DNA of 64,000 nt from JAICJR01 sp036494715 (GTDB taxonomy: Bacteria > Actinomycetota > Thermoleophilia > Solirubrobacterales > Thermoleophilaceae): positions 12,890 to 76,889 of the forward strand of contig DASXNY010000089.1 of assembly GCA_036494715.1 (NCBI GenBank), written 5' to 3'. The notes beneath the pieces were generated by a model. It was given only the letters and a program-made list of their open reading frames with translations, made no database searches and was not told the DNA's origin. Within the stretch, counting starts at the first letter, position 1. Each line of letters opens with the position of its first letter. Shown piece by piece: positions 15,896-24,178 of this stretch. Made by a program: the position numbers and the translations under genes.

Positions 15896-17199
15896 AGCCG
15901 CGGCCGATCTTGCCGCCGGGGCCGTACCTGGTGGTGGGCCTGGCTCGCTCGGGCGCCGCCGCCGGGCGAATGCTGCGCGAACACGGCGAGGTGATGGGCT
16001 GCGACGCGGGCGCGCCGCCGGAGGCCGCGCAGCCGGGGCTCGAGGGCCTCGATATACGCCTCCACAGCGACGGGCTCGACCTGCTCGGGCGCGCCGCGAC
16101 GGTGGTCAAGAGCCCGGGCGTGCCGCAGCAGGCGCCCGTGATCGTGGCCGCGCGCGAGCGGGGCGTCGAGGTGGTGGGCGAGCTGGAGCTAGCGTGGCGG
16201 GTGATCCCGAACGAGTTCATCGCGGTCACCGGAACCAACGGCAAGACCACAACCGTCGAGCTGCTCGGCGCGATGCACCGCCAGGCGGGCGCGCCGGTGG
16301 AGGTCGCGGGCAACGTCGGCACACCCCTCGCGTCGCTCGCCGGCGCGCTCGACCCGGCCGCCACCGTGGTGTGCGAGGCGTCCAGCTTCCAGCTCGAGGA
16401 CAGCAGCCGCTTCGCGCCCGAGTGCGCCGTCCTGCTGAACGTGACGGAGGACCACCTCGACCGCCACGGCTCCTTCGACGACTACGTGGCGGCCAAGCTG
16501 CGCGTGTTTCAGAACCAGGACGACGCCGACCTTGCGGTGCTCCAGGCCGAGTTCGCAGGCCAGCCCGGCCGCGCGGCCACGGTGCGCTTCGGCGGGCCGG
16601 ACTCCGACCTTGCCGAGCGCGACGGCCAGCTCTGGTGGCAGGGCGTGAGCATGATGCCGACGAACGAGATCCGTCTGCGCGGCCGCCACAATCTCGAGAA
16701 CGCGATGGCGGCCGCGGCCGCGGTGCTCGCGCGCGGGCTCGACCAGCAGGCGGTGTGCGACACGCTGCGGAAGTTCGCCGGCGTGCCGCACCGGCTCGAG
16801 GAGGTGGCCGAGCGCGACGGCGTCCTGTTCGTGAACGACTCGAAGGCCACCAACGTCGCCTCGGCGCTCGTCGGTATAGAGGCCTTCGACGGCGGCGTCC
16901 ACCTGATCGCGGGCGGCAGCCTGAAGGGCGGCGGCTTCGGCGGACTACGCGAAGCAGTGGAGAGCCGCTGCCGCGCCTGCTACCTGATCGGCGAGGCGGC
17001 GGAACAGCTCGAACACGACCTCAGGGGCACCGTACCGCTGCACCGCTGCGGCGATCTCGAGCACGCCGTGAAGGCCGCCTCGGAGGCCGCGCAGCCGGGG
17101 GAGATCGTGCTGCTCTCGCCCGCCTGCGCGAGCTACGACCAGTTCAAGAACTTCGAGGAGCGCGGCGCCCGTTTTCGGGAGCTGGCCGGCGGAGGATGA
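15892..17199 (+). CDS. murD: UDP-MurNAc-L-alanine:D-glutamate ligase MurD
   Basis: GTG 15892 overlaps the mraY stop and gives 435 residues. The N-terminal Rossmann domain starts YLVVGLARSGAAAGRML. The ATP loop is G114-TNGKTT, followed by CEASSFQLED and LLNVTEDHLDRHG; the C-terminal domain has FVNDSKATNVASALVGI. MurD adds D-Glu to UDP-MurNAc-L-Ala in the cytoplasm. Codons upstream of 15892 in this frame overlap mraY and are not homologous to MurD. Confidence 0.94.
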   Translation: MKPRPILPPGPYLVVGLARSGAAAGRMLREHGEVMGCDAGAPPEAAQPGLEGLDIRLHSDGLDLLGRAATVVKSPGVPQQAPVIVAARERGVEVVGELELAWRVIPNEFIAVTGTNGKTTTVELLGAMHRQAGAPVEVAGNVGTPLASLAGALDPAATVVCEASSFQLEDSSRFAPECAVLLNVTEDHLDRHGSFDDYVAAKLRVFQNQDDADLAVLQAEFAGQPGRAATVRFGGPDSDLAERDGQLWWQGVSMMPTNEIRLRGRHNLENAMAAAAAVLARGLDQQAVCDTLRKFAGVPHRLEEVAERDGVLFVNDSKATNVASALVGIEAFDGGVHLIAGGSLKGGGFGGLREAVESRCRACYLIGEAAEQLEHDLRGTVPLHRCGDLEHAVKAASEAAQPGEIVLLSPACASYDQFKNFEERGARFRELAGGG

Positions 17200-17229
17200 A
17201 TCTGGCCAGACGCGTCGAAGGAGGCCCGG

Positions 17230-18507
17230 ATGGCCGATCAACGCCGCCGCCGGGCGCCCTCGCGCAAGGGAGCGAAGGGGCGACCCAAGCCCCCGCTCGA
17301 GTACTCGCTGCTCTACACGGCGACGCTCTGCCTGCTGGCCGCCGGGGCGGTGATGGTCTACTCGGCGAGCTCGGCCGAGTCCTTGCTCACGACAGGCGAC
17401 TCGTCCTACTTCCTCAAGCGCTACCTGATCTTCGGCGCGATCGGTTTGGCCGCCCTGCACTTCCTGTCCCGCCACGGCCTGAAGTACGTGCGCCACTTCA
17501 CGCCGATCCTGTTGTTCGGTTCGATCGGGCTGACGCTGGCGGTGATGGTCCCGGGCATCGGCATCAGCGTGAACGGCGCGCGCCGCTGGCTCGGCGCCGG
17601 GCCCGTGCAGTTCCAGCCGTCGGAGCTCCTCAAGGTCGCGCTCGTGCTCTACGCGGCGCAGCTGCTCGCGACGCAGCCGGAGCGCATGAAGAGCATGAAG
17701 GCGCTCTTCAAGCCGCTCCTGATCGTGATCGGCGTGGCCTGCCTGCTGCTCCTGAAGGAGCCGGACATGGGTACTGCGATCGTCGTCTGTCTGGCGATGG
17801 GCGCGCTCTTCATCGCGGCAGGGGTGCCCACCAGGCATCTGCTTACGATCACCGGCACGCTGATCCTGCTGGCGCTCGTGTTCGCGATCGCCGCGCCCTA
17901 CCGTCGGGCCCGCCTGATGTCGTTCGTGCACCCGTGGCACGACGCGAGCGGCGACGGCTTCCAGACCGTCCAGTCGATGATCGCGATCGGATCGGGAGGC
18001 TTCTTCGGGGTCGGCCTCGGCGAGTCGGTGCAGAAGATCTTCTACCTGCCCGAGGCACACACGGACATGATCCTGGCGATTATCGGCGAGGAGCTCGGCG
18101 TGATCGGCATCACCGCGGTGGCGGCGCTCTACGGGATGATCGCCTACGCCGGCCTGCGCGCCGCCAAGCTCGCGCGGGAGCGCTACGCCAAGCTGATCGC
18201 CGTCGGGGTGACCGCGGTGATCCTCTGCCAGGCGGTGCTCAACTTCTTCGCGGTCATGGGCCTCGCGCCGCTCACAGGCGTGCCGCTGCCCTTCATCTCT
18301 TACGGCAACTCCAACCTCATCGTGCTGCTCGGCGCCATGGGCCTGCTGCTCAACATCGCCGCCGAGGGCGCACAGGCGCGCGCCGGCAAGCCGCTGCGCG
18401 CGATCGAGGGTGGAAAGGGGAAACGTGCCGCGAGTCGTAATAGCCGCGGGCGGGACGGCCGGCCACGTCGTGCCGGCGCTGGCGGTCGCGGACGCGCTGC
18501 GGGCTAG
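17230..18507 (+). CDS. ftsW: Septal glycan polymerase FtsW (SEDS family)
   Basis: FtsW polymerises lipid II at the septum with FtsI. The 425-residue product has about ten membrane helices, with VMVYSASSAES near the first helix, INGARRW-like VNGARRWLGAGPVQFQPSE, LLKEPDMGTA and GLAPLTGVPLPFISYGNSN. A strong AAGGAGG lies 6 bp before ATG 17230. The last 28 codons (a basic Arg/Gly tail) overlap the murG start by 83 bp in another frame. Confidence 0.95.
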   Translation: MADQRRRRAPSRKGAKGRPKPPLEYSLLYTATLCLLAAGAVMVYSASSAESLLTTGDSSYFLKRYLIFGAIGLAALHFLSRHGLKYVRHFTPILLFGSIGLTLAVMVPGIGISVNGARRWLGAGPVQFQPSELLKVALVLYAAQLLATQPERMKSMKALFKPLLIVIGVACLLLLKEPDMGTAIVVCLAMGALFIAAGVPTRHLLTITGTLILLALVFAIAAPYRRARLMSFVHPWHDASGDGFQTVQSMIAIGSGGFFGVGLGESVQKIFYLPEAHTDMILAIIGEELGVIGITAVAALYGMIAYAGLRAAKLARERYAKLIAVGVTAVILCQAVLNFFAVMGLAPLTGVPLPFISYGNSNLIVLLGAMGLLLNIAAEGAQARAGKPLRAIEGGKGKRAASRNSRGRDGRPRRAGAGGRGRAAG

Positions 18508-19495
18508 CGGCGCCGACGTCCACTTCGTCGGCGGAGAGCGCGCCGAGGCGCGGCTGGTGCCCGCCGCCGGCTACCCGTTCCACGCGATCCAGGTCCGCGG
18601 CATCGACCGCCGCAATCCGCTCAAGGCGGCGCGCGCCGTGGTGCTCGCCGCACTGGCGCTGCCGCGCGCGCTCGCGCTGCTGCGGCGGCTCCGGGCCGAC
18701 GTCGTGATCGGCGGCGGCGGCTACGTCGCGGGCCCGGTGGGGCTCGCCGCGGTGCTGCTGCGCATCCCGCTCGTCCTGACCGAGGCGGACAGTCACCTCG
18801 GTATGGCCAACCGTGCGCTCGCGCCGGCGGCGAAGTGGGTGTTCCTGTCGTTCCCGCTGGAGGGTCGCAGCGGCGGCAAGTACGTGGTGAGCGGCCGGCC
18901 GGTGCCGCCCGGCACTGGCAGTGTCGACAGGGGCCAGGCGCGCCGGCGCTTCGGCATCGCGGCGGAGGACCAGTGCCTGCTCGTCTTCGGCGGCTCGCTC
19001 GGCGCCCGCTCGCTCAACGACGCCGCGCTCGACGCCTTCGGCGCCGCCGCGCCCTGCACCGTGCTGCACGCGAGCGGCCACCGCGACTACGACTCGCTGC
19101 GCGCGCGGCTCGACAAGCTCGGCTCGCCGCCGCACTACCACCTGTATCCCTACATCGAGCCGTTCGCCGACGCCCTCGGAGCGGCGGACCTCGCCACCGC
19201 GCGGGCCGGCGGCTCGGTGCTCGAGCTGGCCGTGGCGGGACTGCCCTCGGTGCTCGTGCCCTATCCGCACGCGACGGCCGACCACCAGACCGGCAACGCC
19301 CGCTGGATGGAACGCGAGGGAGCTGCCGTGGTGGTGCCCGACGCGGAGCTCGACGGCCCGCGCCTGGCCCGCGAAGTGGCGACCCTCCTGGGCGCCCCGG
19401 CGAAGCTGCGCGCGATGGGCCTAGCTGCCCAAAAGGTGGCCAAACCGGACGCCGCGGGCACAATCGCACGGGCCGCTCTCGAGCTGGCCTCCTAG
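18425..19495 (+). CDS. murG: Lipid II synthase MurG
   Basis: MurG transfers GlcNAc from UDP-GlcNAc to lipid I on the inner face of the membrane. The 356-residue GT-B protein begins with the glycine-rich loop IAAGGTAGHVVPAL; the C-terminal half has LLVFGGSLGARSLN, ATARAGGSVLELAVAGLPSVLVPYPHATADHQ. I prefer GTG 18425, as AAGGGG lies 5 bp upstream; GTG 18410 adds five residues. It overlaps ftsW by 83 bp. It is the last gene of the first dcw block. Confidence 0.94.
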   Translation: MPRVVIAAGGTAGHVVPALAVADALRASGADVHFVGGERAEARLVPAAGYPFHAIQVRGIDRRNPLKAARAVVLAALALPRALALLRRLRADVVIGGGGYVAGPVGLAAVLLRIPLVLTEADSHLGMANRALAPAAKWVFLSFPLEGRSGGKYVVSGRPVPPGTGSVDRGQARRRFGIAAEDQCLLVFGGSLGARSLNDAALDAFGAAAPCTVLHASGHRDYDSLRARLDKLGSPPHYHLYPYIEPFADALGAADLATARAGGSVLELAVAGLPSVLVPYPHATADHQTGNARWMEREGAAVVVPDAELDGPRLAREVATLLGAPAKLRAMGLAAQKVAKPDAAGTIARAALELAS

Positions 19496-19544
19496 GTCAG
19501 AAAGAGGACCTCGCAGAGGGGAATTGCCGACACCCGCTCAAGTT

Positions 19545-19621
19545 GTGTTCAGAAACGGCCGATTCGGGAATCGTTGGCTTGGCGGGGGCCTCGACGTACG
19601 TCGGTGGGCTCGTGCCAAGCC
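19545..19621 (+). promoter_or_regulatory. Hairpin cluster and possible stress-sigma promoter between murG and the RsbW-like gene
   Basis: In the 163-bp gap, GTGTTC (19545-19550) and GGGAAT (19566-19571) are 15 bp apart, loosely like sigma-B/F promoters. CGATTC/GAATCG (19560-19573) overlaps the -10. Further on, GGCTTGGC (19576-19583) pairs perfectly with GCCAAGCC (19614-19621) and encloses the palindrome CGACGTACGTCG (19592-19603). These hairpins may end the murG transcript or structure the next leader. Confidence 0.3.
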
Positions 19622-19658
19622 TTCATTCGTTTCGCAGGACGAAGTGCTCTCGGACCCT

Positions 19659-20096
19659 ATGACGACCGGTGAACTTGCTCACAAAGCACGTCCGCGGCTT
19701 GCGGACGGTCAAGTGACGGCCACTGAGGTGAGGCTGCGCCTGACAAGCGGCCCGGACGCGATCGCGGCGGCGCGGCGCGGCCTCGACTCGCTCGAGACCG
19801 AGGTGGGCAGCCAGCGGCTGCACGACATGCGTCTGCTCGTGAGCGAGCTCGTGACGAACAGCGTGCGCCACGCGGTGGCCGGCGACAGCGAGCAGCTCGA
19901 GCTGGCGGTGCTCGTGAGCAAGCAGTGCATCCACGTCTCCGTGACCGATCCGGGTCCCGGCTTCGAGGCCTCGCCGCGCTCGCCCGACGACGACCCCGGT
20001 TCGGGCTGGGGCCTCTTCCTCGTCGAGCAGCTCTCGGACCGCTGGGGCGTGGAGGTCAACGGCTCCACGCAGGTCTGGTTCGAGCTCGAGCGCTAG
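19659..20096 (+). CDS. RsbW/SpoIIAB-like HATPase (anti-sigma or serine kinase type)
   Basis: The 145-residue product is a single HATPase_c_2 domain. The N-box is LLVSELVTNSVRHA, the first G-box DPGPGFE and the second GWGLFLVEQLSDRWGV. Such proteins bind sigma factors or phosphorylate STAS partners. ATG 19659 is chosen because homology starts after it; the upstream in-frame codons overlap hairpins. A STAS-domain gene faces it 15 bp downstream, supporting a partner-switching module, though no sigma factor of the SigB/F type is adjacent. Confidence 0.75.
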   Translation: MTTGELAHKARPRLADGQVTATEVRLRLTSGPDAIAAARRGLDSLETEVGSQRLHDMRLLVSELVTNSVRHAVAGDSEQLELAVLVSKQCIHVSVTDPGPGFEASPRSPDDDPGSGWGLFLVEQLSDRWGVEVNGSTQVWFELER

Positions 20097-20111
20097 GCAG
20101 CGCCGGCGCCG

Positions 20112-20456
20112 CTAGGAGTCGGCATCATCGATCTCCTCGGGCGTGTCGACGATGTCGAGGCGCTCGTCGAGCCGGGTGATCTCGAAGACGCGGCGCACCG
20201 CCGCGGGGCCCTGGACGATTACGAGGCGCCGGTTCCCCCGTACGGCGCGCTTGTCGGCGCTCACGACTACGCGCAGGCCCGTGGAGTCCATAAAGGTCAG
20301 CCCGCGCAGGTCGATCACGAGCAGCGGCGGAGACGCCCTCTCGGCATCCTCGATGGCTTGCTCGGCGCGCTTGGCGGTCGACAGGTCGAGGTCTCCACTC
20401 AGGGAAACCACCGTGCCCTCTCCAAGCGAGTCCGTCTCAACAGAGAAGGAACGCAC
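20112..20456 (-). CDS. STAS-domain anti-anti-sigma factor-like protein
   Basis: This 114-residue protein is one STAS domain: VVSLSGDLDLSTAKRAEQAI then LLVIDLRGLTFMDSTGLRVVV. The regulatory serine is S58 in FMDSTGLR, the residue phosphorylated by SpoIIAB/RsbW kinases. It converges on the RsbW-like gene at 19659 and starts (GTG 20456) divergently from the cyclic-nucleotide-binding gene. A role in partner switching follows from family knowledge; the target is unknown. Confidence 0.85.
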   Translation of the reverse strand: MRSFSVETDSLGEGTVVSLSGDLDLSTAKRAEQAIEDAERASPPLLVIDLRGLTFMDSTGLRVVVSADKRAVRGNRRLVIVQGPAAVRRVFEITRLDERLDIVDTPEEIDDADS

Positions 20457-20513
20457 CGGACAGAGCCTAACCCGTTCTGGCGGACGGAGGCCCGTGGCGG
20501 TTAGGGTGCGCGT

Positions 20514-20948
20514 GTGCCCCCGTTCACCCAGGACCGCAAAGCCGAGGCGCTGAAGCGGGCGCCGCTGTTCGCGAGCCTGTCGAAGAAGGAGCTCAGGCTG
20601 CTGGCCAGCATGAGCGACGACCTCGAGGTCGAGGCCGGCAAGGTCCTCTGTAAGGAGGGACAGATCGGCCGCGAGTTCTTTCTGATCGTCGAGGGCAAGG
20701 TCGACGTGACCCGCAAGGGCAAGCAGGTCAAGCGCGGCGGCGGTGACGAGTTCTTCGGCGAGATCGCGGTGATCGAGGACGTGCCCCGCACCGCCACCGT
20801 CACCGCCAAGACGCCTCTCCGCGTGATCGTGCTGACGAGTCGCGACTTCAGGCGCCTCGTCGAGGCATCGCCGAGCGTGGAGAGCAAAGTGCTGCGGAGC
20901 CTCGCGCGCAGGTTGCTGGAGCTATCCAACGACCCTGCGCTTGGCTAG
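20514..20948 (+). CDS. Cyclic nucleotide-binding domain protein
   Basis: This 144-residue protein has a single cNMP-binding beta-barrel (about 15-130). The phosphate-binding cassette FFGEIAVIEDVPRTATVTA keeps the Glu and Arg that contact cyclic nucleotides. There is no HTH or other output domain, so it probably acts by protein contact. GTG start at 20514. It is divergent from the STAS gene by 57 bp and its 3' end faces sodA across a heptad-repeat spacer. Confidence 0.82.
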   Translation: MPPFTQDRKAEALKRAPLFASLSKKELRLLASMSDDLEVEAGKVLCKEGQIGREFFLIVEGKVDVTRKGKQVKRGGGDEFFGEIAVIEDVPRTATVTAKTPLRVIVLTSRDFRRLVEASPSVESKVLRSLARRLLELSNDPALG

Positions 20949-20953
20949 AGACC

Positions 20954-21016
20954 GCAGAGTGCAGATTGCAGATTGCAGAGTGCAGATCTGCAATTCCGCA
21001 CTCCGCACTCCGCACT
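20954..21016. repeat. Heptad tandem array GCAGA(G/T)T x5 then CCGCACT x3
   Basis: The spacer between two convergent genes is almost wholly 7-bp units: GCAGAGT, GCAGATT, GCAGATT, GCAGAGT, GCAGATC, TGCAATT, then CCGCACT three times. The second part is roughly the complement of the first (AGTGC versus GCACT), so the RNA can fold back on itself. It could serve both genes as a 3' hairpin. Confidence 0.8.
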
Positions 21017-21025
21017 CTCGCCCGC

Positions 21026-21634
21026 TTATGCCTTCGCCGCTTCGTAACGGTTCTCGACTTCGCTCCAGTTGACCACGTTCCAAAACGCGTCCAAGTAGTC
21101 CGGGCGCTTGTTCTGGTACTTGAGGTAGTAGGCGTGCTCCCAGACGTCGGCGCCGAGCAGCGGCACTTGGTTCTCGAGCACGGGTGAGTCCTGGTTGGCC
21201 GTGCTCGTGACCGCGAGGCCGGAGCCGTCCCACACGAGCCAAGCCCAGCCCGACCCGAAACGGTTCACGCCGGCGTCCTTGAACTTGGCCTTGAAATCGT
21301 CGAGCGAGCCGAAGGCCTCGTCGATGGCCGAGGCGAGGTCGCCGGAGGGCGAGCCGCCGCCGTCGGGGCTCATGATCTGCCAGAAGAACGAGTGGTTGGC
21401 GTGGCCGCCGCCGTTGTTGCGGAAGACCGTCTGCTTGTCCTGCGGGAGCTGGTCGAGGTTCTTGAGGACCTCCTCGACGGGCTTGTCCGCCCATTCGGTT
21501 CCCTCAAGGGCGCCGTTGGCCTTGTCCACGTAAGCCTGGTGGTGCTTGTCGTGGTGGACGCGCATGGTGGCCTCGTCGATGTGGGGCTCGAGTGCCGCGT
21601 AGTCGTAGGGCAGGTCAGGGACCTCGTAGGGCAT
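21026..21634 (-). CDS. sodA: Superoxide dismutase, Fe/Mn type
   Basis: SOD converts superoxide to oxygen and hydrogen peroxide. The 202-residue protein has the metal ligands H27 (MRVHHDKHH), H81 (GGHANHSFFW), D163 and H167 (DVWEHAYY). The normal length and all conserved blocks are present. Metal preference (Mn or Fe) cannot be set by eye, though GGHANHSFFW is usual in both. GGAAAGGAG lies 6 bp before the ATG. It sits inside the dcw region between murG and murC, which is unusual. Confidence 0.96.
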   Translation of the reverse strand: MPYEVPDLPYDYAALEPHIDEATMRVHHDKHHQAYVDKANGALEGTEWADKPVEEVLKNLDQLPQDKQTVFRNNGGGHANHSFFWQIMSPDGGGSPSGDLASAIDEAFGSLDDFKAKFKDAGVNRFGSGWAWLVWDGSGLAVTSTANQDSPVLENQVPLLGADVWEHAYYLKYQNKRPDYLDAFWNVVNWSEVENRYEAAKA

Positions 21635-21721
21635 GCCCGACTCCTTTCCTTGGGTTGTGACCGACTTCTAGCAGGTAAGTGACCGTGGTTACCCGGCGCT
21701 TGCCTTGGGTAGCGGCCAGAT

Positions 21722-21901
21722 ATGAGCCATCTGCTCGAACACCCACCCTCGCCGGGGCCGCCGGGCGGTCCGGGCGGGCCTGGCGTGCCCGATCCGCGGC
21801 CGCCGGCGCCCGACCCCTCGCCACCGTCGCCAACCCCGCCGGGAGGCCCTGGAATGCCAGATCCGTCGCCACTTCCGCCGGAGCCCGAACCCGCCATTTG
21901 A
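21722..21901 (+). CDS. Small Pro/Gly-rich protein
   Basis: A 59-residue frame starts MSHLLEHPPSP and ends EPEPAI. It has a repeated unit, PGGPGVPDPRP then PGGPGMPDPSP, and is almost only Pro, Gly, Ser, Asp and Glu. No signal peptide is visible. It stops 31 bp before murC and the ribosome-binding signal is weak. The internal repeat and codon use favour a gene, but GC-rich DNA makes such frames easily; I hold this as tentative. Confidence 0.4.
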   Translation: MSHLLEHPPSPGPPGGPGGPGVPDPRPPAPDPSPPSPTPPGGPGMPDPSPLPPEPEPAI

Positions 21902-21932
21902 GCACCCGAGCGCGCCGCTATCGTGCCGCCGC

Positions 21933-23273
21933 ATGAGCGACGCGCCGTGGGGCGGACGCAGGCTCCACTTCATCGGGATCGGCGGCGCGGGAATGAGCGG
22001 GCTCGCGCTCGTCGCGCTGGGCCTAGGGGCGCGCGTGTCCGGCTCGGACCGTGCTGAGTCGTCCTACTCGCAGCGCCTGCGCGAGGCCGGGATCGAGCCC
22101 GCGATCGGCCACGACCCTGCGAACCTTCCCGAAGGCGCCGACGTGGTGGTGTCGACGGCCATCGCCGAGGACAACCCCGAGCTGGCCGCCGCCCGCGCCG
22201 CGGGGCTGCGCGTGCTGCACCGGGGCGAGCTGCTCGGCGAGGTGTCGCGGCTCAAGCGCTGCATCGCCGTCGGCGGCACGCACGGCAAGACCACCACCGC
22301 CAGCATGGCCGCGCACGCGCTCGTCGAATGCGGGCGCAGGCCGGCGTACCTGATCGGCGGCGAGGTGCGCTCCACCGGCACGAACGCGAGCTGGGGGCAG
22401 GGCGACTGGGTCGTGGTCGAGGCGGACGAGTCGGACCGCTCGTTCCTGCGGCTCGAGCCGGATGTCGCGGTGGTGACGAACGTGGAGCTCGACCACCACT
22501 CGACCTACCGCACGCTGCCCGAGGTGCGGGAGGCATTCGCCGCCTTCGCCGGCCCGGCCCCTACGGTGATCCTGCCGGCGGGCCTCGAGCTGCGGGACGT
22601 GCCGCCGGCGGTCACGTTCGGCATCGACACCGGCACGTTCGCCGCCCGCGACCTCGAGCTGCTGCCGTCGGGCACGCGCTTCAGCGTCGAGGGCGTGCCG
22701 GTGGAGCTGCGCGTGCCCGGCCGACACAACGTGCTGAACGCGCTCGCGGCGCTGGCCGCCTGCCGTGAGGCGGGCCTGGGGGTGGCGGAGGCGGCGCCCG
22801 CGCTCGCCGGCTTCAGCGGCGCCGGGCGGCGCTTCGAGCCGCACGGGCGCACGGCGGCGGGGGCCCTCGTCTACGACGACTACGCGCACCATCCCACCGA
22901 GGTGCGCGCGACGCTCGAGGCGGCGCGCACGCTCGAGCCGCGCCGGCTCGTGGCCGTCTTCCAGCCGCACCTCTACTCACGCACCCAGCACCTCGCGCGC
23001 GAGTTCGGCCGCGCCCTCGCGCTGGCGGACCTCGTGGTGGTGATCGACATCTACCCCGCGCGCGAGCACGCCGCGGACTTCCCCGGCGTCAGCGGCTGGC
23101 TGGTGGCCGGCGCCACCGCCAGCGCCGCCGCGGGGCGGCCGGTGTACTGGCTGCCCGCGATGGACGAGGCCGAGCGCTTCCTGCGCCGCGAGCTGCGCGA
23201 GGGCGACCTGCTGCTGACGCTCGGCGCCGGGGACGTCAACGAGCTCGCCGAGCGCCTCGGAGATGACGGATGA
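21933..23273 (+). CDS. murC: UDP-MurNAc:L-alanine ligase MurC
   Basis: MurC starts the stem peptide by adding L-Ala to UDP-MurNAc. The 446-residue protein has the N-terminal loop FIGIGGAGMSGLA (13-25), the ATP loop GTHGKTT (115-121), VVVEADESDRSFL and DDYAHHPTEVRATL. ATG 21933. It begins the second dcw block; its stop overlaps murB. The order murC-murB-ftsQ-ftsZ is normal. Confidence 0.95.
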   Translation: MSDAPWGGRRLHFIGIGGAGMSGLALVALGLGARVSGSDRAESSYSQRLREAGIEPAIGHDPANLPEGADVVVSTAIAEDNPELAAARAAGLRVLHRGELLGEVSRLKRCIAVGGTHGKTTTASMAAHALVECGRRPAYLIGGEVRSTGTNASWGQGDWVVVEADESDRSFLRLEPDVAVVTNVELDHHSTYRTLPEVREAFAAFAGPAPTVILPAGLELRDVPPAVTFGIDTGTFAARDLELLPSGTRFSVEGVPVELRVPGRHNVLNALAALAACREAGLGVAEAAPALAGFSGAGRRFEPHGRTAAGALVYDDYAHHPTEVRATLEAARTLEPRRLVAVFQPHLYSRTQHLAREFGRALALADLVVVIDIYPAREHAADFPGVSGWLVAGATASAAAGRPVYWLPAMDEAERFLRRELREGDLLLTLGAGDVNELAERLGDDG

Positions 23274-24178
23274 GGTCGCCCGAGGGCGTGCAGAAGGACT
23301 ACCCGCTGGCGCGCCTCACGACCGTGCGCACGGGCGGCCCGGCGGACTGGTTCGCGCGCGCTGGCAGCGAGGAGCACCTGGCCGAGCTGCTCGCCTGGGC
23401 AGATGCCGAGGGCATCGAGGTAGGAGTGGTCGGGTCGGGATCGAACCTCCTCGTAGCGGATGACGGATTCCGAGGACTAGTGCTGAAGCTCGACGCCGAT
23501 CTGGCCACGATCGAGCGCGACGACAACCGCATCCTGTGCGGGGGCGGCGCTCGGCTGCCCCAGGCCTCCGCGGCGGCCGCGCGTTGGGGCCTCACCGGAC
23601 TCGAGTTCGGCGTGAACATCCCCGGCACGGTCGGCGGCGCCGTGAAGATGAACGCGAACGCGTACGGCGGCGAGCTCGACAAGGTCCTCGAGTGGGTGGA
23701 CATCGCCACCCCCGAGGGCAGCGAGCGGCGCGAACCGGACCAGCTCGGCTTCGAGTACCGCCGCTCGAACCTGAAGCCGCGCGAGATCGTCGCGCGCGCC
23801 TCGTTCGGGCTCGCGCCCGCTGACAGCGACGAGGTGAGGGCCACGCTCGCCGGCATGCGCGAGCAGCGGCGCGCGGCTCAGCCGTCCGGGATCAAGACCT
23901 TCGGCTCGACGTTCAAGAACCCCGGCGACGAGCGTGCCGAGGGCCGCACCGCCGGGATGCTGCTCGAGGCGGCCGGCTGCCGCGGGCTGCGCGTGGGCGG
24001 AGCGCGCTTCTCGGACAAGCACGCCAACTTCGTCGAGAACATGGGCGACGCCACCACCGCCGACGTGCTCCAGCTGATGCGCGAGGGCCGCCGCCGCGTG
24101 CGCGAGCACTTCGGGGTTGAGCTCGAGGCCGAGGTGCAGCTGTTGGGCGACGCCGACGCGGAGGGGGCCCTCTGGTGA
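23270..24178 (+). CDS. murB: UDP-N-acetylenolpyruvoylglucosamine reductase MurB
   Basis: This FAD enzyme reduces enolpyruvyl-UDP-GlcNAc to UDP-MurNAc. The 302-residue protein has RLTTVRTGGPADWF, the FAD loop VVGSGSNLLV (53-62), NIPGTVGGAVKMNANAYG and the catalytic serine in TFGSTFKNP near residue 213. Type IIb-like length. It overlaps murC by 4 bp and the ftsQ GTG by 4 bp. Confidence 0.95.
   Translation: MRSPEGVQKDYPLARLTTVRTGGPADWFARAGSEEHLAELLAWADAEGIEVGVVGSGSNLLVADDGFRGLVLKLDADLATIERDDNRILCGGGARLPQASAAAARWGLTGLEFGVNIPGTVGGAVKMNANAYGGELDKVLEWVDIATPEGSERREPDQLGFEYRRSNLKPREIVARASFGLAPADSDEVRATLAGMREQRRAAQPSGIKTFGSTFKNPGDERAEGRTAGMLLEAAGCRGLRVGGARFSDKHANFVENMGDATTADVLQLMREGRRRVREHFGVELEAEVQLLGDADAEGALW

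Noticed and set aside
16194..18440. Plus-strand frame of about 750 codons across murD and ftsW
   Set aside because: Out-of-frame shadow; composition is Arg/Gly-rich and it has no recognisable domain, while both murD and ftsW are intact.
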